NCBI GenBank assembly: GCA_032433765.1
Contig: JAVIAB010000051.1
Span: 79,754,244 to 79,818,243, forward strand
Length of the DNA: 64,000 bases
DNA from: Megaustenia siamemsis
Taxonomy: Eukaryota > Mollusca > Gastropoda > Stylommatophora > Ariophantidae
Direction of reading: 5' to 3'
The translations under genes were made by a program, and so were the position numbers. The notes below the pieces were generated by a model, which had not been told where the DNA came from, searched no databases, and saw only the letters and a program-made list of their open reading frames with translations. Shown in pieces: positions 1-10,494 of the stretch (positions within the stretch are counted from its first letter, which is position 1; each line of letters begins with the position of its first letter).

Positions 1-1640
1 CATGAATCACAGAATGACTTGGAAAAATCAGATAGACAGAGCAAGCAAAAGAGCCAGAAAACGAACTGATTGGAACGGACTGGGGAGCAGACAGCAACAG
101 CAATATCTTGAAACGACTTTACGTAGGAAGAGTAAGACCAGTCCTAGAGTATGGAGTCACAGCCTGGGCTATGGCTTCCAAATCATACCTTAGAAAAATT
201 AGCACAACACAAAATCAAGCTGTCCGTATCATCACTGGTGCTATGAAATCTACACCTATCAAGACTCTAGAAACAGTAACAGGTTTACAACCCTTAGACG
301 ACAGACGGGTCACTAAAGTATTGCAACAAGCGGAGAAATAAAGAAGGCTCCTTAGCCAACCCATACAAAGGACAAGAGGTCGGGTTCACCCAGCCTTTAA
401 TGGGTACCGCATTTTTTTTCTGGGAAAGTAAATCGGCACGGGCGTAATACCGACCACATTACCCCAAAAATCATGTGCCGAAGGTCTGTAAAATTTATGG
501 TCACTTACACCATATTCCCTATACGCCACTTGGCGTGACGGGGCCTCTTTACTTTATTTCTTTTAGCCACCCCATGCACCAAAGAATAACTGGCTACGGA
601 ATAGTACGACTAAAGAGGAGCAACTTCGCTGCATTCTCCAATGAACTGGCAACTAGAGACCCAGTACTGTCCCAAACAATACCGAAACCCTTGGGCCCAT
701 CTGATATGTCTCCTCATGAGAAACACAAAATACCAGAACTTAAGGAAGATATAATAGGAATCATAAAAAAAGGCACCCAATCAGAAATAGAAAGAAAAAA
801 CGTAGCAGAAAAACACATAAGCGATAACTACCCACAGGACTCTTGGTCCCACATATATACAGATGGCTCTGCTGCAAATGCCACCAGAAATGGAGGGGGA
901 GGTGTGTTCTTGATGCTGACTAACCAAGTAGAGATCACCAAGCCAATAGCTCCTGGGACATTCTCAAAACTTTAAAGCAGAAACTGAGGCCCTCAGAGAT
1001 GCTGCAAAACTGGCTATTCAACACAAAAATAACATGCACAATCAATTGGTGATTCTGACTGATGCATTGTCAGTACTAACAGCTCTTTAAAGCCACAGGA
1101 ACAACTAGCCAGATGACTTGAGAACACCCCTAGACCAACTATGCAATAACTTCCAGAGAGTAGTCATTCCGTGGATGCCTTCACACTGTAATATACACGG
1201 AAATGAACGCGCAGACAAATTAGCTAAAGAGGGTGGGGAATTACCACAAGAGAACCATCCGCTCAGTTATGATGAAGCCAAATCCATCATCAAAGGTCAG
1301 TTCCATGAAAAATGGAAACGGGAACACCCAAAGCATACCGAGAGGAACGGATACCTCCAACTATCAAGGATGGATCAAGTCATCATACGTCGCCTACGCA
1401 CTGGCCACAATAGAATGAGAAACCATTTGTTCACCAAATTCAAAATAGGTACAACCAGCCAATGCCACTGCACACTGGGCAACATGACAACAAAACATGT
1501 TTTACAGGATTGCCCCAGTACACAGACCTGAGAAGGACAACGTGGTCCACACCCACCTCCCTGGAAGAGAAACTATATGGGGCAATCGAATCACTTAAAC
1601 TGACAGCTGACTTCATAAGAGAGTCTGGAATCCTACTCTG
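1..1640 (+). mobile_element. RNase H-containing LINE, 3' half, degenerate and split by a SINE
   Basis: The segment encodes the end of a reverse transcriptase and a C-terminal RNase H of an I/Jockey-like non-LTR retrotransposon. Visible blocks are RPVLEYGVTAWA and VRIITGAMKSTPIKTLE (about 130-300), YTDGSAANATRNGGGG (RNase H first Asp, about 857), VILTDALSVLTAL (about 1050) and IPWMPSHCNIHGNERADKLA (about 1165-1220). A Cys/His-type tail follows (QCHCTLGN...HVLQDCP, about 1460-1515). The frame shifts near 970, there is a stop near 1090, and a SINE interrupts it at 367-563, so it is dead. The same family recurs at 19.8 kb and 50.6-53.5 kb. Confidence 0.85.
367..563 (+). mobile_element. tRNA-derived SINE (family S1), 5'-truncated
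   Basis: This is the body of the commonest SINE in the window: CACCCAGCCTTTAATGGGTA, then the ACCGACCACATTACCCC segment and the CCACTTGGCGTGACGG 3' segment. The tRNA head is missing. Imperfect target duplications TAGCCAACCCATAC (353-366) and TAGCCACCCCATGC (564-577) flank it. Removing it rejoins the host LINE. Confidence 0.85.
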
Positions 1641-1739
1641 AATGAGACTTGATCGCAGAGGGATGGGAAAATACAATGTAAAAGAGGCAGACCAAAACCG
1701 ACATTTACGAGTAGCATCAAAAGATGGACAAATCAGCCT

Positions 1740-3060
1740 ATGACAACCTTTTTTTGGGTAAGGTGTCGCAGGTTTCTTGCATGCTTTTCTTTATGCATTA
1801 CCATTTGGTTGTTACTTTTTCATCATGATTTTTGTCTCTTCTGTATTGTTCAATTCGGGAGCCGCGATAGCTCAGTGGTTAGTGAACTGGACTACAAAGG
1901 ACAAGGGGTAGGGTTCGATCCCAACCGACGGCTTCCAGGTTCACCCAGCCTTTAATGGGTACCGGATTTTTTCCTGGAAAAGTGAAGCGACACGGGCGTA
2001 ATACCGACCACATTACCCCAAAATCATGTGCCGAAGGTATGTGAAATTTATGGTCACTAACACCATATTCCCTATACGCCACTTGGCGTGACAGGGGTAC
2101 TTTACTTTTTTTATTGTTCAATTCCTTCTTCTAGCAGCTTCTGGTATGTGTTCTTCACTTGCATTGTATAGGCATCTTTAATATCTTTTTGATTTAAAGC
2201 TGTTACATCTAGTGGATTTGTTGATGAATTAGACTTTTGCTTGATTCTCTTTAGTTTGATTTTCATTTTAATCACTACAGGATTGTGATCTGAATTAATA
2301 TCTGCTCCTGGGTAGGTTTTGGCTTTCTTTACGCTGTTACGGATCCTTTCTTTTATCATTATGTAATCTATTTGATTCCTCTTGTCTCCAGGGCTTTTCT
2401 TGTTTCCAGGGTGTATAGTTTCATTTTCTCTTGCTCAAAGTAGGTGTTACATATTATCAGCCTGTTTTCTTCACAGAATTGTATTAATCTTTCTCCTCTG
2501 TCATTTCTTATTCCTAAACCATGATTTCCTATAATGGTCTTCTATCTACCCTTTCCTACTTTTGCGTTCATTTCACCCATTACAATCAAGATGTCTGAAG
2601 ATTTCACTTGCATCATAACTTTATTTAGGTCTTCATAGTATGCCTCTATTTGTTCATCTGTGTAGTCTTGAGTAGGTGCATATGTCTGTATTATTGCTAT
2701 GTCGAAAGGTTTTGCTTTCAACTTGAGTAGTATAATCTATCACTGTATGTCCAGTGGGTACTTATATATTTTTGTAGCTCTCTTTTTATCAGTATTCCTA
2801 CCCCTCTTTGATGTTCTGTTGTGTTTCCTGAGTATATAAATGTATATTTTTTCGTCTTCTGTGTACCCACATTCTTTCCATCTTGTCTCTGATATGCCTA
2901 AAATATCTATATTTATTCGTTCTGCTTCTTGAATCAGATTTTCCAATTTCCCTTCTTGACATAGAGTCCTAACATTCCAAGTACTTATTTTAAGATCTTT
3001 CTTCCGACATTAGTTCGAATTCCTCTCCATGGCTTCCTCTGGGCTAGTATTGAGGAGGCT
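1740..3060 (-). mobile_element. LINE fragment: APE-type endonuclease and linker, split by a SINE
   Basis: Read on the minus strand this is the 5' half of a LINE ORF2. ENLIQEAERINIDILGISET at about 2890-2946 is the start of an AP-endonuclease-like domain. GADINSDHNPVVIKMKIKLK at about 2245-2310 holds the SDHxPV motif that closes the domain. A linker continues across the SINE insertion to about 1740. Stops and frameshifts between 2350 and 2740 make it a pseudogene. No RT domain remains. Confidence 0.75.
1857..2111 (+). mobile_element. Full-length tRNA-derived SINE (family S1)
   Basis: The head carries pol III promoter boxes: box A-like TAGCTCAGTGGTTAG and box B GGTTCGATCCC. The S1 body and a T-rich 3' end (TACTTTACTTTTTTT) follow. 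It is flanked by a perfect 13-bp target duplication TATTGTTCAATTC at 1844-1856 and 2112-2124, inside a minus-strand LINE. This is the clearest S1 copy in the window. Confidence 0.93.
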
Positions 3061-3640
3061 CCAATCTCTTTCACGGTGGTCTGCCATATTCATCTTTCGT
3101 GTTCTGAATATGCCTCATGTGTACCACACACTTTGCCGTTTTCGCTTTCTGGGCCGTTGATCATTTCTGATTCATCCGCCCAATTTCACATATGGGTTGA
3201 ACACACCCGGTTACCAACACCATTTTTGTCGAACCATGTGCTTGCCAATCGAACCGCGAACACACGACACAAAGAAGAATAAAACATATTCCACTTAAAT
3301 ATCGGTAATCACAGTTCATCCACACGTCAGAAGTAAAACGTACACTAAACGGGGAATAGAAACACACAATTTCACAACTAGACTGTCGCGTAAATCATTT
3401 AAATATATCAGCAATTGCCGATTTATAAAAAACGACTACACGAAGCCGCCATGACACCGCAACAAAGCAAGATACAGAGCGGAATGACACTGCATGATAG
3501 TCAACTTTCGATGCGGAGACAGCTCTAATGTTGAATGATGTACAATTCTTACTAAAAATAACTTTGTAAAACCTGTCGTATTGAGCATACGTGTTATGCA
3601 TGATGTTCTCATAGCAAAACTAGACATTAATAACCTATAA
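3061..3640. other. No recognised feature
   Basis: This stretch lies between the LINE remnant and the duplicated phosphatase promoter/exon block. I see short open frames only, no recognisable repeat family and no convincing coding signal. Confidence 0.4.
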
Positions 3641-5045
3641 CTAGCGTGTCAGCTTGGTTATGTATTGGTCAATAACCAATTATCTATTTTACACGTTTTT
3701 AATGTAATTGTGGTTTGGTCGACATATGCTTGTTTTACTGTGTTATTCACGCATTGACTCAAAACATGAATGTTTGTTTTGTGAATTTAAATTATATTTG
3801 AACTGGACAGTTACCAAGTTAAACCGAACAGAAGGTGAAGTGCACAGCGGGACGCATCCACAGGGCTGGCTAAGATGGCTTCAGAAGTAGCTAGCCCCAT
3901 ATAAACTTTACTTTATGGATTATTTCTACCAGAAGAGATATGTACTTATCAAATTCGTGTCTGTCTTAGAATATACAGTTTTATACTATAGGCTACGTAC
4001 ATCAACCGCATATATACATTGAACCTAGACGTGCTGCGTTGATGTAACCAAATAAAGGCACATTTGTCGATCTTATTTAGTTAACTAACAAGTTACAAGG
4101 TAAACTTCTAAGTTACTGAAGTGAAGCGGATACAGAAACTCGTTTTGAGTTCGCTTTTGAAAAGAATAGAAGACGTTTTCACCTGCAACTATCATATTCA
4201 ATTCTGGAAGAGCTAGCAAATAATAGTTATGGCTTATTATTCAGTATTTAGACTAGTTCAAGTTATCATCTGCGTGAAAGTGTTATCTATTATAATTTTT
4301 GGAGGAATCATATCAGGAGGTAGAATAAAATACCGAGCATACAGTTCAGAAGGTTATTCCTCAAACAATTATTCGGAGGCAGGAACAAATAATGATCATC
4401 ATGATGTGGCAGACTCTAGTATATTGCTAACTCAAGTGGTAAGACATTTAAATATGTGTCTTCAATTGAACAATAATTGTATAGTATATTGTCATTTAAT
4501 TTAATTTATATAATTTTTTGCTTTATATCTTTTGCCTATCCTAACCTTTTCCATTCTACACATGGAACCAATTTCATTGCAGTCATGAGTCTTAACTGAT
4601 TATATTGTATGCAGTGAAACAATGAACAAAATGACACACATGAAGATACAGTGCAGAGTCCGGTTATAACGTAACGGGATCCCCAGGACCACCGAAATAT
4701 TGTTGATATAACCGCACCTCCTTATATCCAATTTACGTTTAATAATAGGGGAATTCAGTGCATTTTTTCTGGGAAAAAAAGGTACCGGCACTTACACACA
4801 GTGACGACCCTATGGGTGTTGACGCCTGGGCTATGTGAACTTCGGCGCCTTTTTAAAGTATAATTATAAAAATTCTTAGGAGGAAAAAGTTAAACATTTT
4901 GGAAGATCTTTGATGGTGCCCCAAAAGACATACGGCCCCCCCCCCACCCATACATTGAGCCGACTCTGCCTGAAGATGTTGTTATATCTATTTCTACAAT
5001 AGTAACATATCCTCCTCTATACCGTTGCCGTCTCTAGATTGCTTG
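3640..5045 (+). repeat. Segmental duplication, copy 1 (phosphatase promoter and first exon)
   Basis: This block is repeated at about 56,610-58,050 in the same orientation. It includes several hundred bases upstream of the first exon, the exon, its donor site and about 600 bases of intron. Matched landmarks include GGACAGTTACCAAGTTA, ACTTTACTTTATGGATTATT, the exon itself, and GACTCTGCCTGAAGATGTT near the 3' edge. Identity is high near the exon and weaker at both ends. Confidence 0.85.
4229..4438 (+). CDS. Histidine acid phosphatase, first coding exon (signal peptide)
   Basis: This exon encodes 70 residues. Residues 8-30 are strongly hydrophobic (VQVIICVKVLSIIIFGG), fitting a signal peptide or anchor. 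A polar Ser/Asn-rich stretch follows, ending SSILLTQV. In this family the segment LxxxxVVFRHGDRxP starts the catalytic domain, so TQV directly before a donor (CAAGTG|GTAAGA) fits the conserved intron position. An in-frame TAG lies 15 bases upstream of the ATG, which supports this start. The exon ends in phase 0. The assignment rests on position, ending and phase; the exon carries no catalytic residue. A copy with two amino-acid differences lies at 57,217. Confidence 0.7.
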
Positions 5046-5139
5046 TACGCATGCATTGTTATATACACATTTTCACACATCGGCTCGGGGTGCACACACA
5101 GAGTTAGATTTGCATAGTTTTTACATATCCTGTACCCAC

Positions 5140-5345
5140 CTCCCCATATTTTGGGAACCCTTCCTTTCCGTCTTCTCACTTGACAGCCTGGTCTGTGATA
5201 TTTATAGTTGGTCATCCTGCCGTATCAATTTAGTTCATTTGAAGACTGACCACGCTCAGGAACACAGGGAAGTGACCTCTTTTTTTTATTTTCCTCTCTT
5301 GAGTATCTAGCATATTATCGCCATGCAGTTAGATTTGTTAATATA
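5140..5345 (+). repeat. Dispersed repeat P (Penelope-like?), partial copy
   Basis: It shares CTGACCACG...AAGTGAC and AGCATATTATCGCCATG blocks with a minus-strand copy at about 56,150-56,440. It is also related to the 34.1-34.4 kb copy that carries a hammerhead-like motif. It ends at a (TA)n tract. Confidence 0.6.
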
Positions 5346-5346
5346 T

Positions 5347-5399
<53 letters not shown>
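5341..5399. repeat. (TA)n microsatellite
   Basis: About 28 uninterrupted TA dinucleotides lie between a dispersed repeat and a LINE RT fragment. Confidence 0.97.
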
Positions 5400-5400
<1 letters not shown>

Positions 5401-5401
<1 letters not shown>

Positions 5402-5790
5402 TTTACCATCAAAATCATAAATATTATCAAAGACATGTATGATGGTTACACATGTGCAGTTCGAACAGAGGAAGGACTGAGCGAATGTTTCCCAATAGAA
5501 ACTGGGGTTAAACAAGGATGTATTTTATCGCCCTTGTTATTTGGAATTGTTATGGACTTCATAATGAAGAAATGCTGCACTGGTAATAAAGGCATCGAAT
5601 GGATACAAGGAGACCATTTGGAGGACCTCGACTTTGCTGATGACATAGTTCTCATCAGCAGTCAGATAAAAACGATGCAGGAAAACACAAATGAACAATT
5701 ATCAATAGCCAGCAAAATTGGGCTTGAGGTCAATCATGAAAAGACTAAAGTCATGAAAAGTTTAATTCCAACAAGTGACAAAATTGGAGC
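5401..5790 (+). mobile_element. LINE RT core fragment (family C)
   Basis: An open segment reads KIINIIKDMYDGYTCAVRTE, TGVKQGCILSPLLFGIVMDF (RT block with QGCxLSP) and LEDLDFADDIVLISS, which holds the catalytic FADD box near 5630. It continues to IGLEVNHEKTKVMKS and ends near 5790. The same family appears at 7.2-7.7, 49.4-50.3 and 55.3-55.9 kb. Both ends are truncated. Confidence 0.88.
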
Positions 5791-6474
5791 GGCACCAGTC
5801 CCCAGCCTTGATCTTTGTTCCACTGCAAATTCGCCACCTGCTAGACTGCGGTCATATCGAGTGTTTTACCGAAGTGGATGCCTGACCTCATTTGTTGCGG
5901 TAGCATTTCTTGGAGCACACTCACTGACCATAAAGTCTATATGGATTTGCATTAAGGTTATGCTGCTTGCAACCACTGTCATAACGATCTGGAAGTGTGC
6001 CTTTGCAACATGTGGCTATTTACCAGACAACCTCTAGAGCATATACTACAGCACTCTCAATACCCAAAAGAACACAAATATGACCCTCAGAAACAACCCT
6101 GCAAGATATGTTATAGTGAACCAGTGATGACCCCAGACGCACTGTCTTGCTATGACCCCAACTGGTCTTAATGCTTAAATGCATAGCTGATCACTGAGAA
6201 AAAAGAATTAATTAGTAAAGGCATGTTAAAGGTGAGTGTTTCATATGTGACACCAGTATGTAATTGACATAACGATTCTCAAATATTGTTTAGGAAAGAG
6301 ATACAAGAAACTGTTTGCACCAGTACGTACAACTCATATGGTATTGACAAAACACATCTTTGATGTTGACTAGAACAGAACAGCATAAAACTTTTGCACA
6401 TATCAGCCCGAGATTTCAACGGTTAGAGGAATTGAACAATTGAGAATAACAAATATTGTTTAGTTCAGCTCTGC
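5790..6474. other. Unassigned intronic sequence with a short open frame
   Basis: The open frame of the upstream RT fragment continues to 6037, but the text after about 5790 no longer matches RT. In other frames, phrases such as EHILQHSQYPKEHKYDPQ suggest decayed transposon coding sequence. I cannot assign it. There is no acid-phosphatase exon here. Confidence 0.35.
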
Positions 6475-7190
6475 TTACTCTATTTTAAGGAAGCAATTAT
6501 TGAGTTATTTGCAGGTCATCATCATTTCACTCGAACATGTCCATAGGTTATCAGATCCCCCTCATTTCTTACCTTCCCATCCAACTGCTATTCCGTGTTC
6601 ATTATTATATACACGTTAAATATAACCTGTGACAATGGTGAGCCTTGTGGCAGCCATGGACAAATGGATGTTGGCTCGGATGACCAGCCTCCACATCTGA
6701 ATATTGGCTTCCTCGGAAACAGTGCTGCAGTGATCCGTCTAATGAGGAAAGAGTAAAAAAAATAAAGTAAAGAGCCCCCGTCACGCCAAGTGGCGTATAG
6801 GGAATATGGTGTTAGTGACCATAAATTTTACAGACCTTCGGCACATGATTTTTAGGGTAATGTGGTCGGTATTACGCCGTGCCGCTTCACTTTCCCAGAA
6901 AAAAAACCCGGTACCCATTAAAGGCTGGTGAACCCGGAAGCCATCGGTTGGGACCGAGCCCTGCCCCTTGTCCTTTGCAGTCCAGTTCACTAACTACTGA
7001 GCTATCGTGGCTCCCGTGAGGAAAGGGTACACCGCCAATTTGAGGAGCATGTGCATGAGGTATTTAAATGCTACTCTGTTGTGTGAATCCTCCAGATCTA
7101 TAGCAGCAGCACATGTCTCCAGACGTCTGTTGAAACCTTCGAAGACGTCATAGACGAAGACTGCCGCATTGAGCCAAGTCTCTTTGTTAT
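6475..7190 (-). mobile_element. RNase-H LINE (family B) fragment, split by a SINE
   Basis: It matches the 17.4-19.36 kb element: the same 3' tail (AGGTCATCATCATTTCAC region) and the same RT segment around CAAATGGATGTTGGCTC, with a large internal deletion near 6570. A SINE at 6752-7016 interrupts it. It ends at TTTGTTATATCTAT, almost the same 5' truncation point as the 19.3-kb copy, and abuts a family C LINE tail. Confidence 0.75.
6752..7016 (-). mobile_element. tRNA-derived SINE (family S1)
   Basis: A full-length S1 copy in reverse, with a poly-A/AGTAAAG start, body, box B and box A complements (GAGCTATCGTGGCTCCC). Target duplication TGAGGAAAG lies at 6743-6751 and 7017-7025, within a LINE. 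Confidence 0.92.
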
Positions 7191-7195
7191 ATCTA

Positions 7196-7720
7196 TCTAT
7201 CTATTGACCTTTCGAGCCGTAACCGGCCCATAGGGCGTAGACCAAGATACACCTTCTCCTATATGAATTTTTGTTCTAGCAGTTTTCTTTTAAAGATATT
7301 TTATTAAATCTCGCCATCTGTCTCTGTTCTGTGCAAGCAGTTCTATCTCATTGAGGGAGCCGATTCCTGCTGCTCTTGCCTCTCTCATCAATGTTCTTCT
7401 CAGTGTCTCCCTGGGTCTTCCTCTTTTTCTTTTACCTGTTGTTTCCCATATGAGGGCTTGCTTTGCTATTCGATTATTATCTCTTCTCATCACATGTCCA
7501 ACGTATGACCATCGTCTTTTCTTTATTACTGAAGATATTAGTGGTTGATTGGCGATTTCTCTAATTTCCTCGTTTGTTTTGATTCGTTCCATTCTATACC
7601 AAGTATTTTCCTTAGACATTTATTTTCGAATGCGTTCAACTTTGTTTCTATATCTCTTGTTGTTTTCCAGCTTTCACACGCATACGTAAGGGTTGATAGT
7701 ACATATTATATCTAAGGAAG
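7196..7720 (-). mobile_element. GATA-tailed LINE (family C), RT C-terminus and 3' end
   Basis: The minus strand encodes KTNEEIREIANQPLISS, KKRRWSYVGHVMRRDNNRI, KRKRGRPRETLRRTLM and LLAQNRDRWRDLIKYL, the usual LINE C-terminus (R-W-x-G-H, then GRP, then W-R). The 3' tail is a short GC-rich segment (GCCCTATGGGCC...CTCGAAAGG) ending in (GATA)n. Confidence 0.88.
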
Positions 7721-8049
7721 TTATATTTTGCTTTAAGGAAAAGAGAGGGGATTGTTCAGAAAGACGCTTAAAAGGAACCTTTTTCAGAGATGAGAATGAT
7801 TTAGAAAGATGATTCAGGCAAAGACTTTTTAGAGAGACTTTTAGATGTTTTAGATATATTAGTGCAGACTCTTTTGAACTACAAGTATATAGAGATTCGT
7901 AGGAGAAAGAGTTGTTCGTTACATGTTATGTCCACAGACGTTATATTATCATATATGTGATTTAGTGTTGAACACACGTGTTGTTCTGGACATTTGGAGC
8001 AATCTCTCTGTTGTGTTACAATTATCCATATTGTGTTTGTTACTGGCAC
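7720..8049. other. Unassigned intronic sequence
   Basis: Purine-rich sequence (AGAGAGACTTTTAGATG and similar) with no repeat family or exon that I recognise. Confidence 0.35.
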
Positions 8050-8256
8050 AACAGTGCAATCAAACCTGTGAGAGTACAATCAAACATATTCAAACATGTA
8101 GCTGTACAATCAAACATATATGACTGTACAATCCAACATGTGGCAGTACATTCAAACCTGGGGCAGTGCAATCCAACATATGTGACAGAACACTCAAATA
8201 TGTGACTAAACAATCAAACATATGTGGCAGTGCAATCAAACATGTGTGGCAGTACG
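8050..8256. repeat. Degenerate ~22-bp tandem repeat
   Basis: About nine diverged copies of a unit like CAATCAAACATATGTGGCAG lie just before a SINE insertion. Confidence 0.8.
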
Positions 8257-8274
8257 AGTCCTGCGTGATGTCTG

Positions 8275-8552
8275 AAAGTAAAAAAAAATGTAAAGAGCCC
8301 CCGTCACGCCAAGTGGCGTATAGTGAATATGGTGTTAGTGACCATAAATTTTACAGACCTTCAGCACATGATTTTTGGGGTAATGTGGTCGATATTACGC
8401 CCGTGCCGCTTTACTTTCCCAGAAAAATCCGGTACCCATTAAAGGCTGGGTGATCCCGCAAGCCATCGGTTGGGATCGAACTCTACCCCTTGTCCTTTGT
8501 AGGACAACTAACCTATTGTTCACTAACCACTGAGCTTTCACGACTCCAGTGT
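8275..8552 (-). mobile_element. tRNA-derived SINE (family S1)
   Basis: A full-length S1 copy in reverse. The perfect 11-bp target duplication GTGATGTCTGA lies at 8264-8274 and 8553-8563. The box B complement and degenerate box A (GAGCTTTCACGACTCC) can be read. Confidence 0.92.
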
Positions 8553-8704
8553 GTGATGTCTGATGACACTGAAATGATGTTAGATGTGTCATATTGCGAT
8601 GATTGTTAACATACTGACCTCATCTATAGTTATAATGAACAACAGCTTGACATTTTGATATTAATGGCTTTGAATCTATTTTAAACTTGTAAATTACCCA
8701 TTAG

Positions 8705-8872
8705 GTCTATATCCGAAGTACAAACGTAGATCGTACATTGATGACAGCAGAGTGTGTAGCCAGTGGCTTGTTTCCGTTCGATATAAATAAGAACGACAGC
8801 TTCACATCTTCCTGGCCTTTAGGAACTTGGCAGCCCATCCCAGTTCAAACTGTTCCAGGAAATGATGATAAG
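8705..8872 (+). CDS. Histidine acid phosphatase exon: YIRSTNVDRTLM block
   Basis: This 56-codon exon reads VYIRSTNVDRTLMTAECVAS, then GLFPFDI, and ends WQPIPVQTVPGNDDK. It matches the family signature VYxRSTDxDRTLMSA...LFPP...WQPIPVHTVP of lysosomal and prostatic acid phosphatases. The second Arg (STxxDRT) is a phosphate-binding residue in this fold. The acceptor is CCATTAG|GTCTAT and the donor AAG|GTGAGT, both phase 0. The preceding exon in the family encodes RHGDRxP; I could not find it upstream. No stop or frameshift is present. Confidence 0.95.
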
Positions 8873-9065
8873 GTGAGTACAAACTGTAAAATTTGTTGGC
8901 ATTGAAAGAAATCAAATGGCTAGACCAGTTGCTTTGGTGGAAACGTTTTTTTAATGATCAGATTAATTCTTTGAAAGCTTTTATTATATAAACATTCCTT
9001 CCCATCCATAGAGAATTTCCTCAGATAAAGTATAACCAATGAGGAGACAAATCTCTTTGTCAGAA

Positions 9066-9720
9066 ACAAATCATCATCATCATTGAGTGCCGTCTCCGTA
9101 ACGAAGGTTGGCTACCATGGAGCGCCATTCTGCTCTGTCTCTTGCTTTGATGGTGCAGATTGCCATAGGCTGACTTGTCCACCTTTTGATGTTACTTGTC
9201 CATGTTAGTCTTGGTCTGCATCTGCCTCTTTTACCTTGTATTTTCCCTTCTAATATTACTTTTATTAGACTGTTGTGTCTTTTAACATAACCAACAAATT
9301 TAATTTTTTTTTGCTCTAATTGTGTTTAGTAGTTCTTTTTTCATTTTTAGTTGTTTTAAAACTTCATCGTTTGTTTTCTTTTCTTTCCATCCAATCCTAC
9401 CTATTCTTCTATAAATCCACATTTCAAAGGCTTCAATTTTCTTTTCTGTTTTCTGGTCTAATGTCCATGTTTCTGCGCCATACAGGAATATTGAAAAGAT
9501 GTAACATTTTGCTATTCTTAGTTTTAGCTCTGGTGTTATTTGTTTTGATGTTAGTATATTTTTCATGGCATTGAAATTACTTTTTGCCATACCTATTCTT
9601 TTATTTATTTCAGTTGTACATTTTCCATCACTGGTTATAGTATGCCCCAGGTAGTTATAGTTCTGAACTGTCTCTAGATGTATACCTTCAACTTTGATTT
9701 CAGAAACAAATATATGAACA
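9066..9720 (-). mobile_element. LINE (family F) RT C-terminus and 3' end
   Basis: The minus strand encodes ETVQNYNYLGHTITSDGKCT, LYGAETWTLDQKTEKKIEAF and MWIYRRIGRIGWKEKKTNDE, then a shifted frame with GRCRPRLTWTSNIKRW. It ends near GATGATGATGATTTG. A related 3' end lies at 32,892-33,160. Confidence 0.87.
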
Positions 9721-9959
9721 AATACAATATGGAACACCAGCAGGGGTACTAGAAAGATGATGCCAACCTGTACTAAATCAGTAGGAAGGAGCAAATAACA
9801 ATTTGTGGACTTCGGGTATTGAAATGGCGTGGTCATGTTTGCGCCAACGTTCACTGTTACGTTTTTTTTTGCCGGTTACTTCTATCCTTCCAATGCAGAT
9901 AAGTGTATAGATCGGAAGTTCCCCTGTTAGGATCTTCGCTGGTGCAGCGGAGTACGTGC

Positions 9960-10045
9960 ATGTGATCTGAAATCCTCTACAGTGTGTGCAGGTGTGTGCA
10001 ATAGTGTGCAAGTGTGTGCAGGTGTGTGCAATAGTGTGCTCTGTG
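9960..10045. repeat. GTGTGCA-type tandem repeat
   Basis: A short array of GTGTGCAGGTGTGTGCAATA-like units, about 80 bases. Confidence 0.85.
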
Positions 10046-10074
10046 TTGATTGCAATATACGTCATCACTGGAAT

Positions 10075-10494
10075 ACCGGTCAATATGGCTGATAGGTGGC
10101 AAGAACCATTAAGGCTCACTCTGAAAAGTGTTCCTTGTTGCAGTTTCCTCATATTCCAAGTCCGGCTTGCTGCCGGAGCTACTGAGTTTAATGCTCTGTG
10201 AACACCGTGAGCTGTGTTTTTCATCTGGATCGTGTTTCGATTGTTTATGATGAATTATGATATCGCATGACGAAGCAGTTCAGCTGCGTTTACTTTTGGT
10301 GCCGCTTAGCCTTATTTCGTTTAACGTGTGCTGTAGCTGCTATTATGGGGACTGCAGTTGCCCTTCTTTGTTTGGACCCTTCAATGAGATGATTTTTAAT
10401 GCGGATGATTCCACTGTCACGGGCGGTTAGGAATTATGGATTTTAATTTGTTTGCAGTGATACCGAGGCCTTTAAATAAGAATAACCATAACTA
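10075..10494 (+). repeat. Dispersed ~420-bp repeat R (retroposon-like)
   Basis: It is collinear with 25,590-26,007: shared CTGAAAAGTGTTCCTT, GTTTCCTCATATTCCAAGTC and CACGGGCGGTT...ATTATGGATTTTAAT blocks. The other copy ends in (AATAAC)n next to a target duplication, so this looks like the 3' part of a retroposon. This copy runs into the 40-bp satellite. Confidence 0.8.

Noticed and set aside
1857..1935. tRNA gene-like sequence with A and B boxes
   Set aside because: It is the head of a dispersed SINE with a long non-tRNA body and target duplications; acceptor-stem ends do not pair convincingly.
4640..4800. Possible MITE-like segment (GGTTATAACGTAACGGGATC) after the first exon
   Set aside because: It is present in both copies of the segmental duplication, and I found no inverted repeat or target duplication.
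9700..9860. Possible phosphatase exon (phrases like NKYMNKYNMEH)
   Set aside because: No family motif or compatible splice sites; probably old repeat sequence.
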